A stretch of DNA of 64,000 bases from positions 310,001-374,000 of the forward strand of contig JANVFP010000041.1 in the NCBI GenBank assembly GCA_027919835.1, given 5' to 3'. Below are positions 12,160 through 23,507 of this stretch, piece after piece. Position 1 is the first letter of the stretch. Each line of letters opens with the position of its first letter. This DNA is from Lentinula raphanica (Eukaryota > Basidiomycota > Agaricomycetes > Agaricales > Omphalotaceae). A program made the position numbers and the translations under genes. Under the pieces are notes generated by a model. It saw only the letters and a program-made list of their open reading frames with translations, did not search any database and was not told where the DNA came from.

Positions 12160-15100
12160 ATGAACAACCCACAATTCAACAACAATAACTATTATACAAA
12201 AACTCCAGGTATAGATCTTGCTCATGATGTTGACAACAAGAACCTAGATATTAATACAATTAAATAGTGGATGTTCAGCAGAAGCTTACAGAAAAGCTGA
12301 AACCAATTTCTGGTGCCTGGATGGATAGAAACAAAATTTGTTTGGAAGGTACCAGGATGAGTATTCTGGAAGAAATTTCTGAATGGATCTACTCCAGTAA
12401 TGAAACTGCACCTCAAGTTTTGTTCCTTTGTGGAGAAGCTGGAACAGGTAAATCCACAATCAGCCACACAATTGGCTACAAGCATCAAGATCTTCTGGGT
12501 GCATTCTTTTGTTTTGACCGGACATTGCTTACAGCAAGAACCCCATGGAATGCTATGCGGACTATTGCATATCATCTTGCCATCAAAGCCACTGAAATTG
12601 GATATCAGATGCTTGAAGCTTTGGGTGCCTATCCCTATATATTGGAGAGTTTTAATGTTGAAGACTTGTGGAAATCTCTTATTGTTCAATCCTCTCAAGC
12701 CATGACTAATCTAGATCAGCCAGTGCTTATTGTGATTGATGCTCTAGATGAATCTGGAGACAAGGAACAGCCTGAGAGAGAAAATCTACTCTCCCTAATT
12801 ATCAATGGTGCTCATGGCTTGCCAAAAAATTTCCGCATCCTAGTAACAAGCCGTCCAGAGTATGATGTTATTGAACATCTTCATATAGCAAGGGAGGCTC
12901 CTAATACCCAGCTACTCAGAATCAAATATATGGATGAAATCAAAGGCACACAAGATGATATTCTACTATATGTGAATACTATCATGGGACAAGAGATAGA
13001 CTCAGGAAAATTGACAACTAATCAATGCAAAAGTCTCGCAGAAAAAGCAGCAGGATTTTTTCTGTGGGCAGTTGTTGTTTGCAAATTTATTCATGGCAGA
13101 AGAGCTGGAATTACTGTACCAGAGCGTTTCAAACGAGTTATGAACCTCAAAAGAGGCAACACAAATGATTTCAAAGCACTTTATGAACTATACATTTATA
13201 TACTCAAGGAAACTTTTGATGTAACAGATGTTGATGACATGGACAGATATAAATTCATTATGTCACAAGTGTTAGCAGCTTTTGAGCCTTTATCTCAAAA
13301 TGCATTGCAGAACCTCCAACCTGAGAACAGTGAGAAAGATACTGTCAACTGTGTTTTGTCATTCCTGGGGTCTCTTTTACAGGTATCTCAAAATCAGATG
13401 ATGCACCAGTCAAGCCTGTGCATATATCAGTCTTTGACTTTCTTCTAAATGAAGAATGTAGCAAACAGTTTTGTCTGAGCCAAATTCAAGGACACAAGCA
13501 ATTAGCAACTGGAGCATTCAAAGTAATGTTCAAAAATTTGCATTTCAATATGGCAAATCTGAAAAGCTCATATATGCTCAATTCTGAAATTGAGGATCTT
13601 GATAAAAAAATAAGCAAGCAAATAGCACCAGAAGTATTTTATGCTTGTTGCTTTTGGGATTTGCATCTTCAGTATATCCCTGAACCAGATCCTTCATGGG
13701 TACCAAAATTGGAGCAATTCTTCTGTCTGTATTCACTATACTGGATGGAAATCTTGAGCTTGAAAGGAAAAATTCATATTGCATCAAGAGCAGCTACATT
13801 TGTCATTGAGTTTATCAAAAATTTACAGGTATTTTATATCCTCTATACTGAGATTGTTCTAAAGTATATATGCAGTTAGGAAATATTCACAAAAATGACT
13901 TGAAGAATCTTTTGCATGAAATTCCTCTATTTATACAAATATTTGGAAAAATGATTACACAGGCCACTCCCCATCTTTATTTATCATGTAGAGCATTTAT
14001 ACCCAAAGTCTCAAATATACAAAAGATATATCAAAGATGTTGTGATTCTCAAAAGCAAGCAGTATTCTCAAATCAAATGACTAGCTGGAAAGAACAACAC
14101 CTCTTGCAACATATGGTGGGTCACAACTCTTCTGTCAATGCAGTTGCATTTTCTCCTGATGGAAAAAAATTCATTTCTGGTTCTGCTGATCAAACAATCA
14201 AAATATGGAATGCTCAAACTGGAGAAGCCACAGGGAGGATCTTGCAAGGTCATTCAGAAGCAGTAACTTGTATTGCATTTTCTCCAAATGGGGAGAGAAT
14301 TGTGTCAGGGTCTTGGGATAACACAGTTCGGATCTGGAATACAGAAACTGGAGAAACTATTACTGGTCCATTGTGTGGTCACTCTCATTGTATTGGCTCA
14401 GTTGCTTTCTCTGCAGATGGAAAGAGAATTATATCATCATCTTTAGATCATATAATCAGAGTTTGGGATGCTGAAACTGGGTCAATTATTGGTAAACCAT
14501 TGAATGCCCGGAATAATGATTTTCCAATTCATATTTTGACCAATAGCTTTTCCCCAAATTGCAGGACAGCTGTAGCTAGAGCTTCTGATACAACACTTGT
14601 AATATGGGATGTAGAATCTGGTAACCATATTGGTGATATACTCAAGGGGCATACAGATTATATTACAACATTTGTCTTTTCTCCAGATGGTAAAAAAATT
14701 GTGTCAGGATCCTCTGATAAAACAATAAGGATTTGGAATGCAGTAACAGGGAGACCTATTGGTGTTCCTTTATTTGGGCATTCAGATCAAGTTACATCAG
14801 TTGCATTTTCACCTGATAGCAGAAGAATATTGTCTTGTTCTGTTGATAAGTCAATCAAAGTTTGGAATGCAGAAATTGAGGAAGTTATGAATGTTCAACT
14901 TTATCCAGGACATTCACACAGAGTCAGCTCAGTTGTATTTTCTTCAGATGGCAAAAAAATTGCATCTGGGTCTTTTGATAATACAATCAGAGTATGGGAT
15001 TCAGAAACAGGAGAAGCTATTGGTAAACCAATGCAGGGACATTCCAATTGGATTAGATCAGTTGCATTTTCTCCTGATAATACAAAAATTGCTACTGCAT

Positions 15101-16464
15101 CTTATGATAGAACAATCAGATTGTGGGATATCCACAGTGGGCATAGCATTGGCTCCCCTTTGATGTTGGAGAAATCATATGCAGGCATCATATGCTCAGT
15201 TACCTTTTCTCCTGATGGAAAGCAACTTGCATCAGGTCAGTCTGATGGAAGAATCATAATCTGGCCTATACCAGCTGAAGACATTCAAAGTGTTAACCAA
15301 AGGGCTCCAGATCACCAGTCTTGGGATGGAAAGATTAGAGTAAATGAGTCAGGAATTATGGTAAAATTTGCAATGCTTACAGATGAAGAGACAAAACAAT
15401 TCAGTTTTGATGATCCATTCTATCTATTTCCACCAGAACATGTAGTTGTGTATACTGCAGATGGGAACACAATTTTGTCTGGGCATGCTGATGGAAAAAT
15501 TAGAAGCTTGAGGGTAAATGAAGAGGAAGCTACTTTAATTTCTCTACAGAAACCAACAAAATCTCCTTTACATATTGATTCAGTTGCTTTTTCACCAGAT
15601 AGAAAGATGATAGCAGCGGGATCTGCTACAATAATCCATATATGGAATGTAAAAACTGGGATCTTGATTGGTCATCCTCTAAGAGGGCATTCCCAAAAAG
15701 TAACATCTCTTGCTTTTTCTCCAGATGGCAAGAGATTAGTTTCTGGGTCTGAAGACCATTCACTTATAATCTGGAACATAGATAAAAGAATAGCAATAGG
15801 TAGTCCTTTGAAAGGTCACTCACTTGGAATTGTTTCTATTGCTTTTTCCCCTAATGGAAAGGAAGTTGTCACTGGATCCTTTGATCAATCTATTAGAACT
15901 TTCAATTTAGAAGCACATAGCAAAGTTGAAGTTCCTCATTCACATAGAGAAAAATTGACTGGAAAAAATTATTTTCCTTTTGGCTCTTGCCATATTGATT
16001 CTGAAGGATGGTTACGTCAAGACAAAGATTCTTCTATTATACTCTGGATACCTCCAGTTTATCGTTCATGTTTACTTTTTCCTCCTACACAAATCTTATT
16101 AGCCCAACAAGGATTCTATACATTGGATTTACTCAACTTCAGCCATGGACGAGAATGGATTAAATGCTGCCATAAGATTATGCAGATCTTGCCAATTCCT
16201 AGCAGCACCGATTATCTTCCATTTCCATTATACTCTGATGAACAGTCTGTTCAAAGTAATTTTCAGTTGGATCTGCCACCATTTTATCCTCTTCCTCCTG
16301 AGAAAGTCATGCAATTTCCACCTGCAACAAGGATGTATTTTCTGCATAGCTTGAGAAACAGAAGTAAAACAGCAGACAGTCAAATTTCTGATCTGCTTAA
16401 ACATAGTGGTGAATTTCTTATTTCTCATCAGAAAATCCCAATGTCAATCGAGTCAATCCCATGA
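12160..16464 (+). CDS. NACHT-WD40 NOD-like protein (NLR), with one apparent frame break
   Basis: From ATG 12160, intron 12209-12267, then a NACHT ATPase with Walker A 'GEAGTGKST' (about 12435) and Walker B 'LIVIDALDES' (about 12726). Frame 3 ends at 13448, but family-like sequence continues in another frame ('DDAPVKPVHIS') from about 13395; losing one A in the caaaa run near 13387-13391 explains the shift. Intron 13829-13875 leads to about 13 WD40 repeats (14110-15920) and the family's closing 'GWL...HGREW' segment. Such proteins act in fungal non-self recognition and cell death. An ATG at 12043 with intron 12079-12142 may be a further first exon, but its frame does not join cleanly. Composition is AT-rich compared with its neighbours. 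Confidence 0.85.
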
Positions 16465-18065
16465 TGAGAATACTACTAATAATCATTGTTGAAGTTGTCA
16501 TGAATAATGACTCTGCTATCTGTATATAAATATGTTCAATATAATCATTGCTCATATTCAATATATACCCTGTTGTCAACAAAACTACTATATAAGAATC
16601 TAAGTCAAATTTGAATTGAATATTACCGCTACCCTTTAGGGTAAGGGTTTTGTGGTTTTGGATCCAATTTGTTTGGCTGTGATTTACAATGTTTGAGCAT
16701 CGGACCATGATTGATCCTGTAATTGTTCCGGTTTTGCCATCTTACTAATACAATTCAAGGTTTTCTCCCCTCTGCATAAGCTGTTTCACTACTTACAGCT
16801 CTAAGTCAAGCTCTGAGATGTGACTGAAGGCCTGAGGCCTGAGCTCTTCCTTTGCATCCTCTTGCCTCATGTCTACTCATTTTTGCATCTTTTTGTTACA
16901 GTAATCCTTTTTTCCTTTCCCAGGACTTCTTCTTCATCAGTCTTTCATGACAGTGTTCCCTCAGTGCTCAGCTACTTATTCATGTTGTTGAACTTTCAGT
17001 GTTGCCATCTTCTGTAACCTGTAGGGACCGGGTAGCGGGCTGTGCCACATTGGGAAAATGATCCTGGGAAAATGTTATGGAATTTTATAGAAATTCAAAG
17101 AATAACTTATAACGCCACAAATCCAAGGAAATATCATGAGATTTTTGTTATGCTGATAGGACTTCGGATAATAACAGAAATTTTCTGATAATTTTTGAGA
17201 ATTCTGAGGCATAGAATTTGTTGGATGTAAAGTTCTCTATAATTTTCAAAAAATTTTGAGGCACAAAATGTCTTCAGTGTAAAGTTCTCTGATATTAATG
17301 GGTATTTTCATGAACAATGCTCAATCTTTGTGAGTCTTACATCTAAGTACATACATCTAAGTACATACACCCTGCAGTGACACTAGAGAAATTATCTAGT
17401 GGCAAGGTAGATGAGTAGTGGACACAAATAGTAACCACAGAGTCTTTGGTGTACACTGTAGGGCTATAGGCAACAACAAAGAATGGATGAATGACGGCGT
17501 CACGGCAAAAAAGTGTCAGAACAGCTGCCAGCAAGTCAATGACAGTGTGGTAATGAATTACGATGTTGCGCAGTTTTTCCGCGCAGGCGTGCAATGATCA
17601 AAAAGGTCAACTTAGACCGTTGCATAGTATCAATAAGGACTGTAGTGAGCCCGAACTAGCAGTCAAACTTGTATCAGTATAAGCTGGGATACAGATCCTT
17701 TGGCAGGATCAGCCATGAATATCCACTTAGAGCTATTGCTCACACCCTTGGTCGGGGATCCTTCGAAAATGCTGACTACTGGTACGAGCACACCAAGGGA
17801 ATATCGACTTAGTATCAAGATCTGCCGGATCGGCAGAACTGAGTTTGGTACTTGGCTGTGATGACAGAAATTTCACTTGATCTAGCAGATCAGACATGAT
17901 GAGAACCTATCCGGACGAGTTACCACATGGAAAGCCTACGCAAAGTGGCGGAAACCGTCGGAAACATGATGATCTAGCATTTCCGTGGCAGTACGGGTGA
18001 AACCCGCAGCGGAAACATGCATATGTTCACATTCTAAACTGGGATATGGCATATGCTATGTACAG
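16465..18065. other. Gene-free AT-rich stretch with degenerate repeats
   Basis: No gene seen. Two imperfect direct copies of a 40-base unit lie at 17199-17238 and 17251-17290 (52-base period, both ending gtaaagttctct). The part from about 17640 is more GC-rich and contains repeated 'cggaaac' strings, resembling old transposon sequence. Confidence 0.45.
17199..17290. repeat. Two imperfect 40-base direct repeats
   Basis: Units 17199-17238 and 17251-17290 share 'tgaggca' and the 12-base end 'gtaaagttctct'. Their spacing is 52 bases. Origin unknown. Confidence 0.6.
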
Positions 18066-18337
18066 CATCAGGAAAAATATTCCCATCTCTAGAGTCCCTA
18101 GAGATACCCCCCAATTCCTAGGCTGCTCAGAGATTTTTGTGAGCTTTGAAAGATCAAAAAACATCCTAGAGATCCTGAAAGATCCTGAAAGCATCTGAAA
18201 GCACCAGAAAGCACTAGAAAGCACCCAGAGAATTTTTAGAAGCCTCAAAGAACTTAGATACTCTAGGCTCTCTGAGACTACCTAGGAATTGGGGGGTATC
18301 TCTGGGGACTCTAGAGATGAGAATATTTTTCCTGATG
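18066..18337 (+). mobile_element. MITE-like element, copy 1 (272 bp)
   Basis: The ends are inverted repeats of about 57 bases: catcaggaaaaatattc... and ...gaatatttttcctgatg, each running inward to an 'aattcctagg' block. A possible 2-base AG target duplication flanks it (18064-18065, 18338-18339). The interior carries a run of 'gaaagca(t/c)c' decamers at about 18177-18225. It has no coding capacity, so it would need a transposase in trans. Confidence 0.85.
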
Positions 18338-21300
18338 AGCTTTGACCAGCACTCACGGAAACACGTGGCAACCTACAGAAAACACTTCTGAAGCATTTAC
18401 CTTTGTTGTCCGCTCCAGAACACCAGGCTATATGCATACCGTTTGAAAGCTACGGACCAGACCAACCTGATCCGTGAGATCAACCACTGTTACGAGTCCA
18501 CCTCATTAACTTGGGAAGACCACTACTATTCCGCGGAAGAATTTATCGGAAACACTTGAGCAACACAGGCAGGAGCCACTCTGACGAGTTAGGCATCCTA
18601 GCATGTGGAGGCCGCACAGACCATGGTCGGAACTTGCTTGATCTTCTAGATCTGGCAAAAGTACGACGAAATACAGACAAGTTCCATCTTTTTCTCTGTT
18701 TTCCTTACTATTTCCTTGTGTGTTTGTGTTGTTTCAGTCATATTTTACTATTTAAGTGTATATTATCGGACTCCGTCTGTAGAAATAGCTAGATCTACTA
18801 GATCAAGGACAAATACGGGTATTGGACTTTTTGTAGTGTACTTAAAGACCTGTATCCGCACAAATGAAATAAGTTTTGCGCCCAGATCTCTCTGAACTGG
18901 TAATCCTTTTCATCCATACGTGGGAGTAAAGGCTTCTAAGCCGTACCGGACCTTGCAGATTAAGTGTGTTACTTCATCGCGATAAGCCCAACTTTTGAGT
19001 GGTTTGACTTGGTGTCTGTCACTTGCTAGTTGAAAGTAGACTCCGTTCCGGAGATACAGAGGACTTGGTCTCAGGTTGTGCCGAGTGAACGTGCAGAGTT
19101 TTGGTGGCTCTGTTCAAGTTGACACGTAGTGATTGGTGATCTGTGTGATCTTCGAGGTTTTACTGAGAATAGTGATCAGTACTGCTTCACCCGGGAGTGG
19201 AATCGATTGGTCTACCATAACGTCTGGTACCCCGTTGCTTTCCGAGCCTAAAAAAACCCTTATCCGAGTGGAGACTGGTATATCTGTGTCACTTCGTTCT
19301 GCTGACCAGTATTGCTGATCTAAAAGATCTTACAAGACTGCGTTTGACTTGAGATATAAGATAGTGCGGCATCTCTGACAACGCCCCACACCTCGCTATA
19401 AATACAATTTGATTGATGAATCCGTGAAGTCGTACTCTGTGTTCGTGCTAAGTGACCTGTCATAAGGCATTATACTAAGAACCGACTTTATACCTCGTTA
19501 ACGGGTCTGGAATGAAATAAAGGAATCGTCCTATAGCCGGTTTGGCATGGGAAATCTGTCAAACTTCGCCCAATATGGACAATGAAAAATCGCCTTATTG
19601 GGATTTTTTCGCCCAATTTGGATTTATCACGTTATCTCTATCCGCATGATCTCTATGACTCATTCACTGTTTTTGCCTTCCCGACTTGAGCTTGTCGTTG
19701 AATGTTGAATCTTTGTGTCTTCCTTCCACTGCTTAAGTTGGCAGTGCTCTCTTTTGGACAATCTTCTGGGACAATCTAAAGGGATGGACATTGGAGATGG
19801 TAATGACTCGGCCCAGTGCCATCCAGAGAGATCCAGAGTGCTTTTGTGCGTAAACCATCTTGAACAGATTGCACCATCTGACTTTTATTTCCTACCCTTA
19901 GACAGTGTACTAGGATCTATGAATCCTGCCATCTATCTTTGTATCAACACCTCCAGGCTCCCTGGACTAGTCTCACTGGAACTTCACTATATGTCCTGTT
20001 CAACACCAAGAAACTGCCTGAACTCTGAGTCATATAAGAGGCTATAGGAGGTCATAACATGTGATGGAATAGGTATGGTGCAAAATGCAGGTGCGCAGCA
20101 ACGCGGCTTGAGAAATCAATTTCACTTTGTGCACAATCAATGAGATGGCATAGGCCCTATGGTCTAAAGGACTGAACATTGAAGGTGCACAACCGTACAA
20201 TGTGGCTCAATATTACCTAGTGCGTAATTTATCCAAATAATGGGCTACTTGTTTCTGACAGGACCACATGAAGGCTAGGACCCTCTGCTACTTGCATCTG
20301 CCTTCAACGTATTATTCTGAGTTCGCTATGCATTTTGAATCTATAGAGCCTCCAGCCTCAAGCCTCAGTCCTCAACCCCTTTGTACCCCCTTTTTGTGTT
20401 ACCATTTGTTCCACTCAAAGAACCAATTTTTTCCATCTGTCCCAGATCTGACCTGTCAACCACCCAAAGGCATTGTCCTTGGCTCATGTCTGCATCCTTT
20501 GGCCTTCTCTTGCTATACAGTGTACACTTTTTGATCCTTTTTCTGTCTCCTCTCTTCCGGTTCTTCTTATTCCAACCACATAGCAAGATAATTAGTCGAA
20601 GTTATTCAAGGCAGGTTGTTTCCATGTACTTATTTTCTGCATATCAATGTTCGACCCTTATGAACTGTCCATCTTGAAGTTTAGTGAATGTCATGTCTTC
20701 AAAAACTATGGATAGTGTTTATACCTGAATCATTTGAATGTTAAACAGAAACATTCCGGATGAGTACATGCCACGCGCGCAGCACAATGGCCTACTTCCA
20801 CAAGTATCAACTTTCTCACGACAGCTGTACAGTTCAATAATTATGCCCTTCCACTTGTGTGACATGTCTTTGTTTCTTCATCATCCACATACACAACTTC
20901 ACTGAGTCCGACTCTCTTTTCTTGTCATTCTTGAGCTCTGTGTTGGCGCAGCTCTAGAACATGACCTGACCCTATTAACTTTTCCTCTTGTCCATGTACT
21001 CACTGTGCCCACCAGGATTCTTTTCAAGTTTGCTGCAAATAATTTCGTAGTGTGTCGCTTTTCAATATCCATTAGAAACTTTCTTCTGATTCTCATACCA
21101 GTGATCAAAGGACTCACGACGAAAAAAATTATAATCTGTTTTAATGGTCTCTGGGTGCTCAATTGGTGTGTTTCATGAAATGCTTCAACAACTGGGTTTT
21201 GTCTGACCATTTTCTTAGTTTTCCGGCTTCCTCTATATTCTTGCACATCAACTAGATAATTAGGTGGAAGATGGTGTGTCATGGATTCTCCTCTTGTCTT

Positions 21301-21580
21301 GTTCACTCCAATTAACCACACTTTTCTTGTAGTCAATGTTCCTGCACTGTGTAATGGAAGTCTGCACGTTGGTTGTATCAGTGTAGACCCTTAAGACCTT
21401 AATTAAGGCTAGATTCTTGTTAGTGGATAGCAGTACTCTAGATCACTATGTCTATACTTCTGTATATGTATTTACTGATACTTGAGCTCAATGGATATGA
21501 TTCACTACATAATGGTTGAAAACTTCTGAAAACTTTTTAAAATTTGAGATAATTGGAGATTAATATTTACCAATCTATTA
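18338..21580. other. Gene-poor stretch between the two MITE-like elements
   Basis: No reliable gene. 18.3-19.5 kb looks like decayed retroelement DNA, with a TATAAATA string near 19400 in an LTR-like setting. Open frames at 19715-20047 and 20899-21336 (minus) show no recognised motif. Confidence 0.4.
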
Positions 21581-21852
21581 CATCAGGAAAAATATTCTCA
21601 TCTCTAGAGTCCCCAGAGATATCCCCCAATTCCTAGGTAGTCTCAGAGAGCCTAGAGTATCTGAGTTCTTTGAGGCTTCTAAAAATTCTCTGGGTGCTTT
21701 CTGGTGCTTTCTGATGCTTTCTGGTGCTTTCAGATGCTTTCAGGATCTCTAGGATGTTTTTTGATCTTTCAAAGTTCACAAAAATCTCTGAGCAGCCTAG
21801 GAATTGGGGGGTATCTCTGGGGACTCTAGAGCTGAGAATATTTTTCCTGATG
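21581..21852 (-). mobile_element. MITE-like element, copy 2 (272 bp, inverted relative to copy 1)
   Basis: Same length and same terminal inverted repeats as copy 1, but the interior is its reverse complement ('ggtgctttc' runs at 21696-21740). A possible 2-base TA target duplication flanks it (21579-21580, 21853-21854). It sits in AT-rich DNA that may itself be repetitive. Confidence 0.85.
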
Positions 21853-22528
21853 TATAAACTATCATAAAATATCAGGTAATAACAATTAATATCCCTGAAT
21901 TTGAAAGGGGGACCGGCCAATATCAGGTAAGTTCAGATAATGTTTGAAATCGCATAATATTCATTAATATTCGTGAATTTTACAATATTTTGTCAAACTT
22001 TTGAAAATTTCATGAATATTTTCTGAGGACCAGTTTCCTGATGCACTAGTTGGCCCTACTGGTTATTCAGCTCGTAGCTCACTACATTAATCCGAGACAA
22101 ATATTATTGTAATGAAGCTTATTATTAGTTTGGTTGAAGATTAGGAATCTGTGATTAGTAACCCAGATATTAATTATTTTGATACATCCTGACTTTACCA
22201 GCCACTCCATAGTTGCCATTATTGCTGCTCAATTTTTAGATGAGTTCATTTAGTATCTTCAAACTTTTAGTGATGCATTATAAAATGCACTGAAGAGACT
22301 ATCTGTAACACCATGTACAAGAGCTCATCCAAGCAGTCATAAACACAATTCCCATTTATTACTAGAACTCTTGTAGTGTAACTGGGTAAGAGGGCAGTAT
22401 GCCCTCCATCAGCAAAATGGAAGATGTGTGGGAGGTATAGATGGTATAGCAGCTGAGAATTCTATACACCCATACAGCTCTATTCATATCCATACAGATA
22501 TTCTCCATACTACATTATGAAGTACTAT

Positions 22529-22595
22529 TGTTGTGAACGAGTATGGTAAGTACGAGTTTGGTACTCAGGCGAACACGAAACAGTGTAACGACTGA
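22529..22595 (+). repeat. LTR-like unit A (short form, 67 bp)
   Basis: Starts tgttgtgaacgagta and ends gtaacgactga. It matches unit B at both ends but lacks a 55-base middle part. Confidence 0.7.
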
Positions 22596-22615
22596 TATTT
22601 CGGATCTACAGTACC

Positions 22616-22737
22616 TGTTGTGAACGAGTACGGTAAGTACGAGTTTGGTACTGTGAATATAAATAAGTTACGAGGTCAACTCATATAATAGATAGAGGAA
22701 CCCACCTCAGGCGAACACGAAACAGTGTAACGACTGA
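22616..22737 (+). repeat. LTR-like unit B (long form, 122 bp)
   Basis: Same ends as unit A. Its extra 55 bases include a TATA-like 'tataaata', as expected of an LTR promoter. Probably a piece of a retrotransposon terminus; no pol or gag frame is nearby. Confidence 0.65.
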
Positions 22738-23507
22738 GGGGGGTTCGACAAAATCTCGTAGAAAATAAATAATCAGACGAAACGAATGGAGGATGAAACA
22801 TGTAAAGGAAAATTTACTGAAACAAAGTGAGTCCAACGGTAAGTACTCGGAATCAAACCTAACCAGTAAGTATCGGGCCTTTCGTCGGACTAGGCAGAAC
22901 GTTCGTAAGTATCAGGAGGTATGAAAACGTTCGTACGGCGGATCTGAGGCGTTTAGGTGTATGAGTAGGCCTTCACCAGTCCTATCTTCGACAACTATAC
23001 TGTATACAGGTTTAGAAAATATACAGCAGACAGAAATGTGTATAGAAAATGCATGGCAGACAGATGTAAAGCAGTTTGATAGTGACTGTAAGCATTGTAA
23101 ACAAGTGTGAGCTACATTAGTAGAAACTATAATTCAGAAAATACTTCATGTGCATGATAATTGTATTTTGTTGACATAGAAAGCACGAAATGCATCTAAA
23201 GAACCATAATAGTACCTCTTGTCACCACCCTCTGCTCACTCTGAAGTCTACCATCTCCTTGCATGATGAGCTCCCTGCAGTGTTGACAGTTGCGCCCAGG
23301 CTCCAGCTGTTCCCCATTGGGACCCCATCCTCGGATGGAGCCATGTACTTTCCTTCCTTCCTTCCTTCCACTGCTTCGAACACCACACATCCAAAGGTCT
23401 GGGTGTAAAGTAATTTGTGAAGGTGTGGGAAAAGGTAGCCAAAGTAGGTACGACACATTTTTTGGCAGTGAGCCAAGGTAAGGTTATTTGCTCACACTCG
23501 AACAAGC

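Larger units (their letters stand above)
21853..23497. other. Right part of the gene-poor island
   Basis: No gene recognised. It holds the 22529-22737 repeat pair and a (ttcc)n tract near 23349-23370. The boundary with the reductase duplication is at about 23498. Confidence 0.45.

Noticed and set aside
13381..13448. An intron explaining the NLR frame change
   Set aside because: The available GT-AG pairs are too short (15 nt) or leave the wrong phase; a one-base loss fits better.
18338..19560. A full LTR retrotransposon
   Set aside because: No gag or pol frame and no matching pair of LTRs could be found by eye.
20899..21336. 145-codon minus-strand frame between the MITE-like elements, considered as a transposon gene fragment
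   Set aside because: No recognisable transposase, integrase or reverse-transcriptase motif.
21633..21920. Open frames reading through the MITE-like elements (also 18027-18248)
   Set aside because: They arise from the inverted-repeat sequence itself and are not conserved as protein between copies.
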